Positions 51,721-61,476 of a stretch of 64,000 nucleotides of DNA are shown in pieces. The stretch comes from Paenibacillus sp. USDA918EY (GTDB lineage: Bacteria > Bacillota > Bacilli > Paenibacillales > Paenibacillaceae). The stretch covers positions 24,651 through 88,650 of the forward strand of contig NZ_WTWY01000021.1 in NCBI RefSeq assembly GCF_009870825.1. The letters run 5' to 3'. Under the pieces are notes generated by a model that was not told the DNA's origin, did no database searches, and was given only the letters and a program-made list of their open reading frames with translations. Positions within the stretch are counted from its first letter, which is position 1. Each line of letters opens with the position of its first letter. The position numbers and the translations under genes were made by a program.

Positions 51721-54700
51721 TTACATAAAAATTTCAAATACGTTATGATGACCGTTCATCGCCTGTTTCAAAACTTCCCCGGAAATGTGTACGCCGCCTT
51801 CGCGGTAAGGGTTGGCCGCTCTTTCGGCGTTCAGCGGACTTCCGTTCAACGTTACGCGGCTTAGGGAGGAGCCGGTAATACGATAGATGAAGGTTGCCTG
51901 TACCCCGTCGTATTCAAAATCAAAATGAAGTCCGTCCAGCGAAGCCGGCAGGACAGGGTCGATCGTAAGGCCGCCTTTGTCCTGGCGAATGCCGAGGGCG
52001 TTCGAAATCAGCTGGTTCATGTAAATCCCCGGGCCGCTGGAATAGATCCGCCAGCCGCCTTTGACCTGCACCTTGCCGCTGCGAAGGTCGTCAAAATGCG
52101 TTTGCGCTTCGTAGCGGTTGTTGAACTTGCCGTCCGAGCTGCTGAAATAGGCGTTGCTTTGCCGGATTTCCGCATTCGGCACGACATCGCGGATGCCTAC
52201 CGGGTTAATGACGTTCAGTCCGTTCCAGACATCCTCCGCCTGCCCCAGCTTCGCCATCGCTTCGACGAACCGGATGTGGGCATGGACGTATTGAAGCCCG
52301 ACTTCACGCCCGAAATTGGAGGCCTGCTCGGCCCGCTTGAAATGCGTGCTGACGCCGCCAGCGTACCCGGCAGGACGGTTCATCAAGCGCACGCCGTCCG
52401 GGAAAAACAGCTTTTCCTTGATCAATCGGTAATGCGATATCGCCCGCTCGGGATCGATCAGCTCCGCGATCATGCTGCGCGTCATCGGAAGCAGGCGGTA
52501 CTGGATGCCCGTCTCGGTGTCCGTCGGATGAAGCATCAGCTTCGCCGAAGCCGGATCTTCCATGTAAAGGAATCCCGGAATGACGTCGGTTTGCAGCATG
52601 TAACGATTGTAATCCCGCTTGATGCCCGCAGCCATTTCCTGAAGCTCGGCCGCAAAGGACGGCTCTTCGGAAAGCAGCGCGGCGGACAATTGGGTTAAAG
52701 TCTGGTACGTCAGGGCCACCGTCCAGCTGCTGACCATATATTTTTTGAGCTGGGCGTTCGCCGGCTGCAGCGTATCGTCCCAGTCCCCGTCGCCGTAAGC
52801 GGACAGGTACGTATCATGCAGGAAGTGGCTGCGGATGTACCCGATTTCCTTCACCACATGCTCCAGCACCGTAAAGGTTTGTTCCGTAAACCGGAAGCTT
52901 CCTTTAATGGTATAAGAAACCTTTTCCTTTAAAATACTGAAATCTTGGGTAGCCGTCAAATAATCGCTCAGCACTTTAAGCGGCCACACGATAATATCGC
53001 CATGGCTTTCCTCCTGCTGTACCTTCGCGTAGCGGTCGAACATGAACCACTGCGGCCAGTTTCCGTCATCCTCGTATTGGTGGGAATACACGGTCAGCAA
53101 AATGTCGCGGACCTGTTCGAATTTTTGCGTGGCCATAAAATATTCCGAAGGTCCTTGGCATACGTCGCGCGTTCCCCATGCCGCGCCGCCGTATTGCTCC
53201 AAACCGTGCGGAACCGAATAATGGACAAGCATGTTATGCGTGTACCACCAGGCAAGGGCGTTAACTTTGAACAATCCGGCCCCTTCAGCTCCGTCGGCCC
53301 CGGTCAGGCGGAATCCGTTCATGACCTGTTTGTAAAAATCGCGATACTTCGCAATCTCTTCCCCGATGTTTTTCTCAGCCGCAGGCACCTCTTCCCCGTC
53401 CAGCAATCCTTGAACGGTAAGCGTCCACTCCCGGGCGGCATCGATTTGCATCGTGCACAGCGACGCGCTGCCGGCCGGAACGCCTTCGGCAAGGACGGTT
53501 TCATCGCCGATCACGGCGGCGGCGCCCTCGAGCCACATGCGGTACTGCAAGTTCGGATATGCCTCTTTGCGAATGTCATCCTGTCCGCCAAAGAAGGTAA
53601 GGAGGCCGTTTGCGTTCGTCATGCGGACCGGCCCCTCGTATTCGTTCACGTTCATCGTCACTTGGCTGGTCACGAGGAAACGGTACGGCTTGCCGCTTTC
53701 AGAGCGAACGTGAAGCCTCACTTCCGGCGTATCCACGGTCGTAAAATTGGTGATGATCAGCATGTCGTCGGCCGTTTTGTAATACCAGCGCACATAGTTA
53801 AAGCCGATCTCGAAGAGGGACGGCATCGTCAGCAGACGGTACTTTCCATCCGTTTCAACGTAGATCCGCTGGCCTGCGGTTTTCGGCACGTTCAGCGCGT
53901 TCCGGGCATTGCTCATCATTTTGTTGAAGTTCGTATTGCCTACCACCAGATGCGAATTGAAAATACCGTACATATAGGATGTGGTCGTGATGACCTTGGC
54001 CCCGAACTTCACGTTGTTTCCGCTCATCAAAATATGTCCGTGCGGACGTTCAACCAGCAGTTCTTTTTCTTTTAATACGACATGCTCGTAGGAATCGGTG
54101 AAAAACGCCAGAAGTTGTCCGCCTTCGCGCTCTTCCTGATGTCTTTGATGTGCCGGGAAACGCTCGTTTACTTCCTCCTCCGTCAAAGAGAGGGTCTGCA
54201 GCGGTTCGCCGAGCAAGCTTTTGAAGCGAACCGGCGGCAATGGCCGCGGCACTTCCTTTTCCCCTTCCGCCAGATAGGCTTCCCACGCCTGCTGCACCTC
54301 GGCTTTATACTCCAACTCCGTTACAGCCGCCGCATGATCTTCCTTGAACAGGCCGTAAAATACGAAGCGCGCTTCGCCGTTTAACGTTACCCGCCCGGAT
54401 TGGAGCGCGGTATACGCAAACTCGTATTGGTAGATTTCGTTTGCCAGATTGGGTTCGCTTAAACAGAAAGGAACGTTAGTTTCCTTGTAAGACAAGCCGA
54501 AAAATTGAAAGCCGTCCGTCGAATAGCCGGCCGCGCGCGTTAAAGCGCCCTGCTGGATGTACGGGAACGCCCCGCCGCTTTGCGGCATGTTTTGCCTGGA
54601 GCAGACGACGTAACCGTAATCTTCATCCTCGAAGACGGCATGATCGATATATTGGGACAGGTACGCTTCGTTGCTGCGCACGGCCCCGATGTCGGCATTG

Positions 54701-55083
54701 CCGAGATCCTGTCCGTAGATGACGTCGATGCTGACCCCTTCACCGCGGGTAACCACGTCCCAGAACCAGACGCCTTGCGCCGATAAAGCAAAAGTAACGC
54801 GGTATTCCACGCCATCGGCTTCCCCTTCCCAAATCATCCGGTTTTCCCCGGCGCTGACCTTGCTTTGGGAACGGATCCCGAGCAGAGGGTAAAACGAAAT
54901 GCCCGACTCCCCGTGTATACGCAGGTACAGGTTATTCAAAGCTCCTTCAATCGGGTTCGCCACCAGTTGGTTAATCATGGTTCCGCCGCATAAGGCTTGA
55001 TGCAAATCGCCGCTTTCCCAAAAGGTGAATTTCAAATCACCCGCTTGAATGTTTAGCTTAGAGTTCGTAATCGTAGCTGTCAT
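51721..55083 (-). CDS. GH94 glycoside phosphorylase, 1,2-beta-oligoglucan phosphorylase-like
   Basis: This 1120-residue protein has no signal peptide, so it is cytosolic. A beta-sandwich N-terminal part (1-about 600) leads into an (alpha/alpha)6 barrel. AAWGTRDVCQGPSEYF and the likely catalytic acid in YGDGDWDDTLQP (about residue 795) match GH94, as does the late GGWRIYSSGPGIYMNQLISNALGIRQDKGGLTIDPVLP. Its length and neighbours fit the sophoro-oligosaccharide phosphorylase of Listeria innocua (Lin1839), which uses phosphate to release glucose 1-phosphate. Cellobiose-type phosphorylases are usually near 800-900 residues. The substrate is inferred. Confidence 0.8.
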   Translation of the reverse strand: MTATITNSKLNIQAGDLKFTFWESGDLHQALCGGTMINQLVANPIEGALNNLYLRIHGESGISFYPLLGIRSQSKVSAGENRMIWEGEADGVEYRVTFALSAQGVWFWDVVTRGEGVSIDVIYGQDLGNADIGAVRSNEAYLSQYIDHAVFEDEDYGYVVCSRQNMPQSGGAFPYIQQGALTRAAGYSTDGFQFFGLSYKETNVPFCLSEPNLANEIYQYEFAYTALQSGRVTLNGEARFVFYGLFKEDHAAAVTELEYKAEVQQAWEAYLAEGEKEVPRPLPPVRFKSLLGEPLQTLSLTEEEVNERFPAHQRHQEEREGGQLLAFFTDSYEHVVLKEKELLVERPHGHILMSGNNVKFGAKVITTTSYMYGIFNSHLVVGNTNFNKMMSNARNALNVPKTAGQRIYVETDGKYRLLTMPSLFEIGFNYVRWYYKTADDMLIITNFTTVDTPEVRLHVRSESGKPYRFLVTSQVTMNVNEYEGPVRMTNANGLLTFFGGQDDIRKEAYPNLQYRMWLEGAAAVIGDETVLAEGVPAGSASLCTMQIDAAREWTLTVQGLLDGEEVPAAEKNIGEEIAKYRDFYKQVMNGFRLTGADGAEGAGLFKVNALAWWYTHNMLVHYSVPHGLEQYGGAAWGTRDVCQGPSEYFMATQKFEQVRDILLTVYSHQYEDDGNWPQWFMFDRYAKVQQEESHGDIIVWPLKVLSDYLTATQDFSILKEKVSYTIKGSFRFTEQTFTVLEHVVKEIGYIRSHFLHDTYLSAYGDGDWDDTLQPANAQLKKYMVSSWTVALTYQTLTQLSAALLSEEPSFAAELQEMAAGIKRDYNRYMLQTDVIPGFLYMEDPASAKLMLHPTDTETGIQYRLLPMTRSMIAELIDPERAISHYRLIKEKLFFPDGVRLMNRPAGYAGGVSTHFKRAEQASNFGREVGLQYVHAHIRFVEAMAKLGQAEDVWNGLNVINPVGIRDVVPNAEIRQSNAYFSSSDGKFNNRYEAQTHFDDLRSGKVQVKGGWRIYSSGPGIYMNQLISNALGIRQDKGGLTIDPVLPASLDGLHFDFEYDGVQATFIYRITGSSLSRVTLNGSPLNAERAANPYREGGVHISGEVLKQAMNGHHNVFEIFM

Positions 55084-55138
55084 ATGTTTGTTAATCCTCC
55101 TAACCTTTGAAATAAACCGGCGGTATGTCGTTCAGAGC

Positions 55139-55165
55139 GGCCCGCGCCGAAAGGGCGCAGTAGCC
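55139..55165 (-). other. Stem-loop between GH3 and GH94 genes
   Basis: GC-rich hairpin GCGCC-GAAA-GGGCGC with extra GGGC/GCCC flank pairing in the 127-base spacer, without a T-run. It is likely an intercistronic stability element; the two genes are probably co-transcribed. Confidence 0.4.
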
Positions 55166-55210
55166 CTGTCGGTCACGGGCGCTCCTATTTCGTCCTATTT
55201 TTGGCCCTAC

Positions 55211-57370
55211 CTAAGCCAGCCTGAAGGACGCTTCCAGCGTGTCGCGGCTGTTGGATCCTACGAACACTTGGAAGGCGCCCGGATCGCTTGAAAAGCCCAG
55301 ATCGGAATGATGGTACCGCAGCTGCTCTTCCGTCAGCGTAAAGGTTGCGGTCTTGCTTTCTCCCGGCTGAAGCTCCAGCTGTACGAAGCCTTTAAGCTCG
55401 CGCAGCGGGCGCACGACTTCCCCGGCTACGTCGCGAACGTAAAGCTGAACCGTTTCAACGCCGGCACGTTCTCCCGTATTGGTCACTTTCACTTGAACCG
55501 TAACCGGTTCTCCCGCTTTCATCTCGCCGCTCGAAAGCGTCAGGCCGCCGTATTCGAATTTCGTGTACGAAAGCCCGAAGCCGAACGGGAGCAGCGGATC
55601 GTTGGGACTGTCGATATATTTGGATACGTAACGTTCGTCCGATTTGGAAGGATCCATCGGGCGCCCCGTATTGAAATGGTTATAATAAACCGGCACCTGG
55701 CCTACCGATTGCGGGAAGGACATCGTCAGACGCCCGGAGGGATTCACCCGGCCGAGCAAAATGTCGGCGATGGCGGCTCCGCCTTCGCTGCCCGGGAACC
55801 AAGCCTCGAGCACCGCGTCGGCCTCGTCGAAAATGCCGTGCAGATCAAGCGGTCGGCCGTTGAACAGAACGGCTGCCATCGGCTTGCCAAGCTTCTTCAG
55901 CCATTTCACCAGCTCAAGCTGCGCCTGCGGCAAGCGGATGTCCGTTCTCGAGCCGCCTTCGCCGCTCATCGCCGATTCTTCCCCCAAAGCCAATACGACG
56001 ATGTCAGCGTTTCGTGCGGTTTCCAGCGCTGCCTCAAGCTGGTCCGGCGTCATGCTGTCGATGCCGCAGCCTTCGCTGACGGCGAGCGTTCCGTCGAAGC
56101 GTTCCTTCAGCGCCGCCGCAAGCGGAGCCGCGTCTTCTTTCTCGCCGACGCAGGACCACCAGCCGAGGATGTCGTTGCTTTGCGCAAACGGTCCGATCAA
56201 TGCGACGTTTGCGCCGGCCTGCAGCGGCAGGACGCCGTTATTTTTCAGCAGGACGCTGGACTTGGCAGCCAGCTCGTAAGACACGCTGCGGTGTTCCTCG
56301 CAGAACAGAATTTCTTTTTCGCGTTCCGGATCTGCGGCGCGCAGCGGATTTTCAAAAAGCCCGAGTTTGTTTTTCAGCCGTAAAATGCGCAGAACAGCTT
56401 CGTCGATGAGGGCTTCGTCCACTTTGCCGCCCTCGATCAGCTCCGGCAAATGACGGACATAACAAGGCGTCATCATCTCGATGTCGACGCCGGCCCGGAT
56501 CGCCCGGTACGCCGCTTCGCGGTCGTCTTCCGCCGCGCCGTGCGCGATCATTTCGCGGATCGACGCCCAGTCCGAGATCAGCACGCCTTCAAAGCCCCAC
56601 TCGTCGCGCAAAATGCCGCGCATCAGCTTTTCGTTGCCTGTCGCCGGAATGCCGTCCACCGTGTTGAACGACGTCATCACCATTTCGCAGCCTTCGTCAA
56701 GCGCCGCTTTATAGGCCGGCAAATACTGTTCGCGCAGCTGGCGTTCGGACATGTTGACCGTATTGTAGTCCCGGCCGCCTTCCGGAGCCCCGTAAGCCGC
56801 AAAATGCTTCACGCATGCCGCCAAACGGTCCGTTTCCTCCTTCAAGTCGTTTCCTTGGTAGCCTTTAACGAAAGCCCGCGCAAACAGGCCGTTCAAATAA
56901 GGGTCCTCGCCCGTCGTTTCCATGACTCTGCCCCAACGCGGATCGCGCACGAGGTCGACCATCGGGGCAAACGTCACGTGGATGCCGGATACAGCCGATT
57001 CTTTGGCGGCGATTTCCGCGCTTTTCTCCGCCAGTTCCAAATCCCAGGAGCAGCCGATGGCCAGCGGGATCGGGAAAATGGTTTTAAAACCGTGCACGAC
57101 GTCCGCCATGAACATCAGCGGAATGCCAAGCCGGCTTTTTTTCAGGTATGATTGCTGCACGTCGATGACCGCCTGCGCTCCGGAGAGGCCGAGTACGGAT
57201 CCGCTGGCGGTTACCATCGGTTCGGTGATACCCATCTCCTCCATCGGTCCGGTCACTTGCCCTTCGTTGTCGGCGCCCTCATGAAAATGGGCCGTAAGCT
57301 GCAGCAATTGGGCGATTTTCTCTTCGAGCGTCATTTGCTTTACAAGGCCTTCTAATTGCTGAATATCCAT
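55211..57370 (-). CDS. Glycoside hydrolase family 3 beta-glucosidase
   Basis: It has 719 residues and no signal peptide. The GH3 barrel domain has GIPLMFMADVVHGFKTIFPIPLA, the KHFAAYG motif and the nucleophile Asp in GVLISDWASI (about 266). The alpha/beta domain carries the probable acid/base Glu in GEESAMSGEGGSR, and a C-terminal fibronectin III-like domain ends the protein. ATG 57370 follows GTGGAGGG. Beside a 1,2-beta-oligoglucan-type phosphorylase it parallels Listeria Lin1840, which splits sophorose; this specificity is inferred. Confidence 0.92.
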   Translation of the reverse strand: MDIQQLEGLVKQMTLEEKIAQLLQLTAHFHEGADNEGQVTGPMEEMGITEPMVTASGSVLGLSGAQAVIDVQQSYLKKSRLGIPLMFMADVVHGFKTIFPIPLAIGCSWDLELAEKSAEIAAKESAVSGIHVTFAPMVDLVRDPRWGRVMETTGEDPYLNGLFARAFVKGYQGNDLKEETDRLAACVKHFAAYGAPEGGRDYNTVNMSERQLREQYLPAYKAALDEGCEMVMTSFNTVDGIPATGNEKLMRGILRDEWGFEGVLISDWASIREMIAHGAAEDDREAAYRAIRAGVDIEMMTPCYVRHLPELIEGGKVDEALIDEAVLRILRLKNKLGLFENPLRAADPEREKEILFCEEHRSVSYELAAKSSVLLKNNGVLPLQAGANVALIGPFAQSNDILGWWSCVGEKEDAAPLAAALKERFDGTLAVSEGCGIDSMTPDQLEAALETARNADIVVLALGEESAMSGEGGSRTDIRLPQAQLELVKWLKKLGKPMAAVLFNGRPLDLHGIFDEADAVLEAWFPGSEGGAAIADILLGRVNPSGRLTMSFPQSVGQVPVYYNHFNTGRPMDPSKSDERYVSKYIDSPNDPLLPFGFGLSYTKFEYGGLTLSSGEMKAGEPVTVQVKVTNTGERAGVETVQLYVRDVAGEVVRPLRELKGFVQLELQPGESKTATFTLTEEQLRYHHSDLGFSSDPGAFQVFVGSNSRDTLEASFRLA

Positions 57371-57806
57371 ACAGTTTCCCTCCACAACCCGCTTATTTTT
57401 AATCCAGCCGGTCTTTCTCTTTTTCGCTGTACAGGCGCATGGCCGAAAAAAAATTTCTACATTATATATGAAAGATTTATAGAATGCCGAAGGCCTGTTT
57501 CAGGCTTGTCGGCATCCTTTCTTCTTTCTCAGGAGCTTGCGCAAAACCTGCCTGCCCTCGCGGGCCGGGCAAGGAACGAAAACTTCCCCCAGTTCATTCG
57601 TTGTGCAAACTCCTCATTCAGAAGAATGATGCTCTATCGTCTCTTCACGAGGCCGGAAGCCCGTATGTCCCGGATGGAAAATAAAGGTCCTTCGGCCGCC
57701 ATGATGAGAAGAACCCGGCTGCACCCTAATGCTGCACACCGGGTTCCAGGACCGAAAGCTGCGGATCGAAATCAGGCAGCCCGCCATCCTTTTTTAAGAG
57801 GTATCT
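57371..57806 (-). other. Spacer between the sugar-binding lipoprotein and GH3 genes
   Basis: This 436-base spacer has no convincing gene. A hairpin at 57711-57746 (GAACCCGG/CCGGGTTC, minus strand followed by TTCTTCTC) is a plausible partial terminator for the importer genes. A second stem near 57484-57515 (ATGCCGA/TCGGCAT arms) and a TATAAT -10 at 57461-57466 suggest the enzyme genes also have their own promoter. Confidence 0.5.
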
Positions 57807-59405
57807 TTACTTCGCGAATTTGCTGTTTAATTCATCCAAAACCGGTTGAACGAGGGATTGCTTGCTTTCCACCCATTTCTTCCAGTTTGCTTCCAAATCG
57901 CCGCTTTGCAGGATCAGGTTGGCGTACTCGTTTTGATATTCGAACGACGCTTGGCTTTTCGCTTTGGAGTCATACAACTGTACGTCCCAATCGTACGCAG
58001 CCAGCTTGCCGCCTTCTTTTCCGAGTTTGGCTTTTTCTTGGAAAAGCTGCACGGCCCGGTCTCGGTATTCCTTCTTGATAGCAGGGTTCACGACGCTAAA
58101 GTCGTCGCCCAGGACATACAGACCTTCAAAACGCGCAGGATATTTGTCTTCGAGCGATGTTCCTTCCGGAAGCAGGCTTACAGGCTCGTTTTTGTCGTCG
58201 TATTTCCAGTCTTTTCCTTCAAAGCCCATGTTGACGAGCATTTGTCCTTCTTTGCTTGTCGAGTAATCGAGAATGTCCATAATACGCTCAAACTTCTCTT
58301 TGCTGATGTTCGGCGAGAAGATCAGGGACGACCAGAAGTTGACCTGCTCCAGATTGCGGTACTTGCCGTCGTCGCCGAGAACGATTGCCGTATGCACCAG
58401 ATCGTCGCTGCTGACGCCCAGGTTTTTCTGCATGTTCTTGTCCAGGTCCTGTCTGTACGAAGCCAGGCCGCCGAGGGACATGATGCCGGCTACGCCTTTG
58501 ACTCTGAAGTTGTCGCTGCCTTCGTTGTTTTTCCATGTGTAGAACTCAGGGTTCAAGAGGCCTTCTTTGTACGCTTTTTGCATCAGCTTCAAGCCGGTCA
58601 ACGTTTCAGGATCGGCAGGACCCCAATGGAATTTGCCGTCTTCGCCTTTGTAAAATGCGGATTCCACGCGGGAGTGTTCGCTGTTGGCCATGATGATGTT
58701 CGTCAAAGCATCGTCCGCGTTATAAGACATCGGAACCAGCTTGGAGCCCAGTTTGCCCGGGTCCTTCTCTTTGATCAGCTCGGCATAATGAATCAGCTCG
58801 CTTGTCGTGTACGCGTCCTTAAGCTCAAATCCGACGGCTTTCGCCCAGTCCTTGCGCAGCGCGATGACGCCGATTTGGTTCACGAGCGGATCGGCCGGTT
58901 TGTTTTGGTAATACACCGGTTTCGGCAGGATGTACGTGCCGCCTGTCAGCTCTTCCAATTTGTCGCCAAGGCCCGTCAGCTTGTAGGCTGCGGCCACGTT
59001 CGGCCAGCGTTCCTTCCAGTCATCCGGGAATTTATACAAAAGTCCTTGGTCTACGTAGTTCATGAAGTCGCCGTGCACATAGTTCCAGCTTGCCACGTCG
59101 GGCAGGTCGCCGGAGTTGATCCACAGGCGGAGTTTTTCCGGCCACGAATCCCACTGCACATAGTTGTAATCCCATTCGACATTGAACTTGTCCATCCAGT
59201 ACTTGTGGAACTCGTTGTCCAATACGCCGTCTTTCACTTCCGTGGTTTGCGCAACGGAGATTTTCAGCTTGTCCTTGTAGTTTCCGTCCGCGTTTTTTTC
59301 GTTGCCGCCGGATGATGCCGAATCTTTCGAGCAGGCAGTGACCGTCACCATAACCGCCGACAGCGCAACGGCCAGGAGTGGTTTAAGCAGCTTTTTGGTG
59401 TTCAT
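57807..59405 (-). CDS. Sugar-binding lipoprotein of ABC importer
   Basis: It has 532 residues with a lipoprotein signal (LLAVALSAVMVTVTAC, Cys about 25), then a Ser/Gly/Asn linker and a family-1 type extracellular binding protein fold (LKISVAQTTEVKDGVLDNEFHKYWMDKFNVEWDYNY...). Large LplA-like size is typical of oligosaccharide binders in Paenibacillus. GTGGGGG precedes the ATG. It follows the two permease genes and is separated from them by a long palindrome. The substrate is inferred as beta-1,2-gluco-oligosaccharide by context. Confidence 0.9.
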   Translation of the reverse strand: MNTKKLLKPLLAVALSAVMVTVTACSKDSASSGGNEKNADGNYKDKLKISVAQTTEVKDGVLDNEFHKYWMDKFNVEWDYNYVQWDSWPEKLRLWINSGDLPDVASWNYVHGDFMNYVDQGLLYKFPDDWKERWPNVAAAYKLTGLGDKLEELTGGTYILPKPVYYQNKPADPLVNQIGVIALRKDWAKAVGFELKDAYTTSELIHYAELIKEKDPGKLGSKLVPMSYNADDALTNIIMANSEHSRVESAFYKGEDGKFHWGPADPETLTGLKLMQKAYKEGLLNPEFYTWKNNEGSDNFRVKGVAGIMSLGGLASYRQDLDKNMQKNLGVSSDDLVHTAIVLGDDGKYRNLEQVNFWSSLIFSPNISKEKFERIMDILDYSTSKEGQMLVNMGFEGKDWKYDDKNEPVSLLPEGTSLEDKYPARFEGLYVLGDDFSVVNPAIKKEYRDRAVQLFQEKAKLGKEGGKLAAYDWDVQLYDSKAKSQASFEYQNEYANLILQSGDLEANWKKWVESKQSLVQPVLDELNSKFAK

Positions 59406-59478
59406 GTTTTTCCCCCACTTTGATCAGATTTTTGCAGTTCAGGCTTTTGCAAAATTCGATTCCGGCCGCTCCAGAGTA

Positions 59479-59518
59479 CAATATATAGACGAATGAAACC
59501 GTTTCGCTCTATATATTG
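59479..59518 (-). promoter_or_regulatory. 40-base palindrome with GAAAC-C-GTTTC core before the lipoprotein gene
   Basis: Perfect 11-base outer arms CAATATATAGA / TCTATATATTG flank an 18-base centre containing GAAAC-C-GTTTC, a LacI/CcpA-like operator shape. It may be an operator, a stabilising hairpin that raises lipoprotein mRNA levels, or both. Confidence 0.55.
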
Positions 59519-59578
59519 CTGATTGGAAGTCGCTTTTCGGATTTTTGCAAAATCCTCAGTTAAAAATCTATTGTGTAA

Positions 59579-60481
59579 TCAGGTCTTGATAGCCCCTGTT
59601 AACACCCCTTTGGCGAAGTGCTTTTGCAGCATCGGGAAGAAGCACATAATCGGCACCATCGATACGAAGACCGAGGCCATTTTCATTCCCGTGGAGAAAC
59701 CGGATTTGTTCAGGGCATCCACGCTGGACGCGTTCGAAACGTTCGTTGACGATTCGACGATGATTGTTCGCAGCACGTTTTGCAGCGGCAGCATCTCCGC
59801 CTTTCGCAGGAAGATCATGGCGTCGTACCATCCGTTCCAGAAGGCTACGCCGTAGAACAACGTGATGGTGGCCATAATCGGCGCGGCCAGCGGCAGCACG
59901 ATGGAGAACAGGATCTTCCATTCTCCGGCTCCGTCAAGTCTGGCGGATTCCATGAGCGATTCCGGGAGGCCTTGAAAATAGTTCATCATCAGGATCATGT
60001 TGAAGGCGCTGAAGCTTCCGACAAGGATGACCGACCACAAGGTGCCTGTCAGGTGAAGCGACTTCATGACCAGGTAAAGCGGTACGATCCCGCCGTTGAA
60101 AATCATGGTGAACAGGACCAGGAAAAAGATCAGCTTTTTGCCCGGAAACTTGTCCCGGCTGAGGCCGTAAGCCATCGTGCTTGTCAGGAACAAGCTGAGC
60201 GGCAGCCCGACGACGAGAATCTTGATCGTATTCCAGAAGCCCGTCAAAATCCTTCCGTCCTGGAACAGCGCCCGGTAGGCATCCAGCGTCGGATGCTTCG
60301 GAAACAGCATCATCGGGTTGTCGGCGTATTCCTTTTGCGAAGCGAACGAAATCGCGATCACGTTGATGAACGGGATCAGGATCATTAAGGACAAAATAAT
60401 CAGGACGATCAGCAAAGCATAGTCGAGAAACGTCATTTTGCCGATCCGGTATCTATGCCGTTTTGCGGTAGCGGTACTCAT
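59579..60481 (-). CDS. ABC sugar importer permease (LplC/YtcP type)
   Basis: It has 300 residues and six membrane helices, with the EAA loop (GLPESLMESARLDGAGEWKILFSIVLPLAAPIMATITLFYGVAFWNGWYDA). It is one of two membrane subunits of a carbohydrate uptake-1 type transporter. AGGAGTG precedes the ATG, 18 bases after its partner. Confidence 0.93.
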   Translation of the reverse strand: MSTATAKRHRYRIGKMTFLDYALLIVLIILSLMILIPFINVIAISFASQKEYADNPMMLFPKHPTLDAYRALFQDGRILTGFWNTIKILVVGLPLSLFLTSTMAYGLSRDKFPGKKLIFFLVLFTMIFNGGIVPLYLVMKSLHLTGTLWSVILVGSFSAFNMILMMNYFQGLPESLMESARLDGAGEWKILFSIVLPLAAPIMATITLFYGVAFWNGWYDAMIFLRKAEMLPLQNVLRTIIVESSTNVSNASSVDALNKSGFSTGMKMASVFVSMVPIMCFFPMLQKHFAKGVLTGAIKT

Positions 60482-60499
60482 CTGTTATTCACTCCTTTC

Positions 60500-61456
60500 C
60501 TAGCGGAACAAGCCGTCTCCGCCCATCAGTTTCGCCACTCGGTCGGCGGCCAGCAGCAGGATCATGTTCACCAGGGAACGGAACAAGCTGACGGCGGTCG
60601 AGAACGAGAAGTCCGTCGAGGACTGGAACGTAATGCGGTAGATGTACACGTCGAGCACCTGGGACACGTTTTGCGTGGCTGCATTCGCCAAGTTGAAGAT
60701 CTGGTCGAAGCCCGCGGACATCAAGCCGCCCACGTTAAGAATGAACATGACGGTAACGGTCGGAAGAATGTTCGGCAGCGTAATTTTGAAAATTTGCTGC
60801 ATTCGCGAAGCGCCGTCGATTTGGGCCGATTCGTACTGGTCCTGATCGATGCCGGAAATGGCCGCCAGGAAGATGATTGCGCCCCAGCCGGTCGACTTCC
60901 AGATGTCGGTGAGAATGAGCATCGGCAGGAACATGTTTTCCGAGCCCAGGAAGTTGATCGTCGGCAGCCCCATCAGCTGCAGCGCGCTGTTCAGCAATCC
61001 GTCATAGGAAAGCACGTTGATGACGATCCCGGAAACGATGATCCAGGACAGGAACTGCGGAAACGTAAATACCGTTTGGAACAGCTTTTTGGTCTTTCGC
61101 ATCCGCAGCTCGTTCAGCAGCAGCGCAAGCAGAATCGGGAACGGGAACGTGATCACCAGCTTGATGATGTTGATGTACAGCGTTCTCCATACGGCCTGCG
61201 CGAAAGTCGGGTCGCGGAAGACGTACTTGAAGTTTTCGAATCCCACCCAAGGGCTTCCCCAAATGCCCTCGTTGGCCTTGTAATGCTTGAATGCCAGCGA
61301 CAGACCGCCCATCGGCAGGTAAGCGAACAAAACCAACCAGACCAGGCCGGGAATCAGCAGGGTGTAAGTCATTCGGTGCTTCCAGATTTCCTTGTACCAA
61401 GGATTCGCGGAACGCGCTCGTAATTTTTTGTCAGGCCCTAAGGCTGCGGGTTTCAA
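60500..61456 (-). CDS. ABC sugar importer permease (LplB type)
   Basis: It has about 318 residues, a basic N-terminal tail, six membrane helices and the EAA loop (IDQDQYESAQIDGASRMQQIFKITLPNILPTVTVMFIL). GAGG lies 9 bases before TTG 61456; GTG 61471 is a possible longer start. It is followed closely by its partner; no ATPase gene is present in the locus. Confidence 0.92.
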   Translation of the reverse strand: MKPAALGPDKKLRARSANPWYKEIWKHRMTYTLLIPGLVWLVLFAYLPMGGLSLAFKHYKANEGIWGSPWVGFENFKYVFRDPTFAQAVWRTLYINIIKLVITFPFPILLALLLNELRMRKTKKLFQTVFTFPQFLSWIIVSGIVINVLSYDGLLNSALQLMGLPTINFLGSENMFLPMLILTDIWKSTGWGAIIFLAAISGIDQDQYESAQIDGASRMQQIFKITLPNILPTVTVMFILNVGGLMSAGFDQIFNLANAATQNVSQVLDVYIYRITFQSSTDFSFSTAVSLFRSLVNMILLLAADRVAKLMGGDGLFR

Positions 61457-61476
61457 TTTGCATCGCCTCACTCTAC

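Noticed and set aside
57846..59315. 489-codon plus-strand open frame opposite the sugar-binding lipoprotein
   Set aside because: The minus strand encodes a clear lipoprotein with lipobox and ribosome binding site; the opposite frame shows no domain and no start signal.
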